Assembly: GCA_938022235.1 (NCBI GenBank)
Contig: CALIEL010000074.1
Span: 1 to 7,433 of the forward strand
Length of the DNA: 7,433 nt
From: Oribacterium parvum
Lineage (GTDB): Bacteria > Bacillota > Clostridia > Lachnospirales > Lachnospiraceae
Direction: 5' to 3'
The position numbers were made by a program, and so were the translations under genes. The notes beneath the pieces were generated by a model. That model was not told where the DNA came from, made no database searches, and saw only the letters and a program-made list of their open reading frames with translations. Positions 6,614 through 7,433 of the stretch are shown here, one piece after another. The first letter of the stretch is position 1. Every line of letters starts with the position of its first letter.

Positions 6614-7285
6614 ATGGGAATGAGTGAAATGGGAGTAGGCTTAGTCCTACTCCTTTCCCTTAGTGCCATGGTATGGCATGGCTATAAGAAGGGATTATTG
6701 AAAAAAATATTTGCGATGACCTCCCTGCTTCTCTCCATTGCTATGGCAAAGCTGCTTATGCCCATAGCACAGCAGGAGCTGGCCAAGAATCAGGAATTGC
6801 AGAAGCTGGTGCAAAACATTGCAGGCTTTTTCTTTCCGATTCAGAGGGAGGGAGCGCAGCTTTCCGATGTGCTAGGCAGTAATCCTACACCGGACAAGTC
6901 CATGGAAAATATTGATTTGTTCTATCAGTTTATCGGTTTGGAACAGTGGAAGGCCAATCTTTCGGAGAAAATCTTTCAGTTGGTTTATAGCGTGATTTTC
7001 TTTGTAATCTTATATCTTATTCTTCGGATTCTTTTGAAAATTGGCTTTCAAATTCTGGAGTATCTCTTTAAGCTGCCGGGACTTAACCTGGTAAACCGGC
7101 TCTCCGGAGCGGCTTTGTCAGCGGTGGAATGGGTGTTTTGGCTTTGGTTCGCCTTGATTCTTCTCAGTATTCTACCCAACTTCCCCCTAAAGGATACGAT
7201 TTTGGAAGGCTTTTCCCGACCGGGCAGTATTCCCTACATTCTGAAGGAAAGCAATCTGTTTACAAGAATCTTTTTTATGAATTAA
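6614..7285 (+). CDS. CvpA family integral membrane protein
   Basis: A 223-aa membrane protein resembling the CvpA (colicin V production) family, named for its requirement in colicin V export in E. coli; its molecular function in Gram-positives is unclear. Four hydrophobic segments are visible at about 7-23, 32-50, 123-145 and 165-187. After the first comes the family-like turn HGYKKGLLKKIF (22-33), and before the fourth the characteristic LPGLNLVNRLSGAALSAVEW (154-173). A ~70-residue polar region (52-118) between segments two and three is longer than in compact CvpA proteins. The ATG at 6614 lies 3 nt after the stop of the TPR gene; TGGGG (6603-6607), inside the end of that gene, serves as its ribosome binding site, so the two are surely co-transcribed and probably coupled. 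It is the last gene of the operon; no terminator is evident after it. Confidence 0.8.
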   Translation: MGMSEMGVGLVLLLSLSAMVWHGYKKGLLKKIFAMTSLLLSIAMAKLLMPIAQQELAKNQELQKLVQNIAGFFFPIQREGAQLSDVLGSNPTPDKSMENIDLFYQFIGLEQWKANLSEKIFQLVYSVIFFVILYLILRILLKIGFQILEYLFKLPGLNLVNRLSGAALSAVEWVFWLWFALILLSILPNFPLKDTILEGFSRPGSIPYILKESNLFTRIFFMN

Positions 7286-7297
7286 GAGGAAGAAAAA

Positions 7298-7329
7298 CAA
7301 GATATAGAAGCCTTTAAACCAAGATATAG
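7298..7329 (+). repeat. 10-bp direct repeat CAAGATATAG, two copies
   Basis: CAAGATATAG occurs at 7298-7307 and again at 7320-7329, start-to-start distance 22 bp (about two helical turns). The pair lies just after cvpA and upstream of the A-tracts and strong promoter. Same-face spacing would suit a DNA-binding protein, but no known operator is recognised and chance is possible. Confidence 0.4.
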
Positions 7330-7346
7330 TTGTTTCCTGAAAATGG

Positions 7347-7374
7347 AAAAAAATTCTAAAAAAAAGGCAAAAAA
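7347..7374 (+). promoter_or_regulatory. phased A-tracts / UP-element-like region
   Basis: Three A-tracts of 7, 8 and 6 bases start at 7347, 7358 and 7369, exactly 11 bp apart, and end 4 bp before the -35 hexamer. In-phase A-tracts bend DNA, and A-rich DNA at this position is the usual site of UP elements bound by the alpha-subunit C-terminal domain of RNA polymerase. The phasing is seen directly; the effect on the adjacent promoter is inferred. Confidence 0.6.
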
Positions 7375-7378
7375 TGGC

Positions 7379-7407
7379 TTGACAGTCCCATTATCGGGTG
7401 TTAAGAT
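7379..7407 (+). promoter_or_regulatory. strong sigma-A promoter, probably for a stable-RNA operon
   Basis: TTGACA (7379-7384) is a perfect -35, followed by a 17-bp spacer and the -10 TAAGAT (7402-7407, five of six matches to TATAAT). Transcription would start near 7413-7415 and run out of the window to the right. With the A-tract region directly upstream, it looks like an rRNA or tRNA operon promoter. No start codon or ribosome binding site appears in the remaining ~20 nt, which fits an untranslated leader but does not prove it. Confidence 0.85.
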
Positions 7408-7433
7408 ACACAAGCTGTCGCAAAAAACAAGAC

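Noticed and set aside
7331..7349. Hairpin TTTCC-TGAAAAT-GGAAA after cvpA as a terminator
   Set aside because: The stem is only 5 bp and is followed by A rather than T on the + strand; it does not look like an intrinsic terminator for the operon.

Overview
The window reads as chromosomal DNA from a low-to-mid GC Gram-positive anaerobe of the Clostridia, most likely Lachnospiraceae. This is inferred from the 3' end of the 23S rRNA, a clostridial-type phosphofructokinase (GGNGS and PKTIDND motifs), A/G-rich Shine-Dalgarno sites, and the order dnaX - ybaB - recR - TPR protein - cvpA. The species cannot be named from the sequence alone. All genes lie on the + strand.

Region 1 (1-571) is the tail of a ribosomal RNA operon. 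It holds the last ~27 nt of 23S rRNA, a ~140-nt spacer with no recognisable 5S rRNA, then four tRNAs: Asp(GTC), Tyr(GTA), Val(TAC) and initiator fMet(CAT). None of the four encodes its CCA end. A strong intrinsic terminator (543-571) closes the unit.

Region 2 (645-1727) is a 6-phosphofructokinase gene. Its residues at the two phosphoryl-donor positions are mixed (Gly as in ATP enzymes, Lys as in PPi enzymes), and an Asn replaces the usual Asp. No clear terminator separates it from the next gene.

Region 3 (1825-7285) is a probable operon. It contains dnaX (clamp-loader gamma/tau, TTG start), ybaB (nucleoid-associated protein), recR (recombination mediator, start overlapping the ybaB stop), a 703-aa acidic TPR protein, and a CvpA-family membrane protein. 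dnaX, ybaB and recR form a widely conserved replication/repair cluster. The TPR protein is the least understood: two very acidic linkers separate an N-terminal TPR domain, a middle segment that resembles part of an AAA+ core without a Walker A motif, and a lid-like C-terminal domain.

Region 4 (7286-7433) is non-coding. It carries a near-consensus sigma-A promoter (TTGACA, 17 bp, TAAGAT) preceded by three A-tracts whose starts are 11 bp apart. This resembles a stable-RNA promoter, so another rRNA or tRNA operon may begin just past the window. I found no mobile element, CRISPR array or obviously new multi-gene system. The most open questions are the TPR/AAA-like protein, the missing 5S gene, the phosphofructokinase donor specificity and the terminal promoter.
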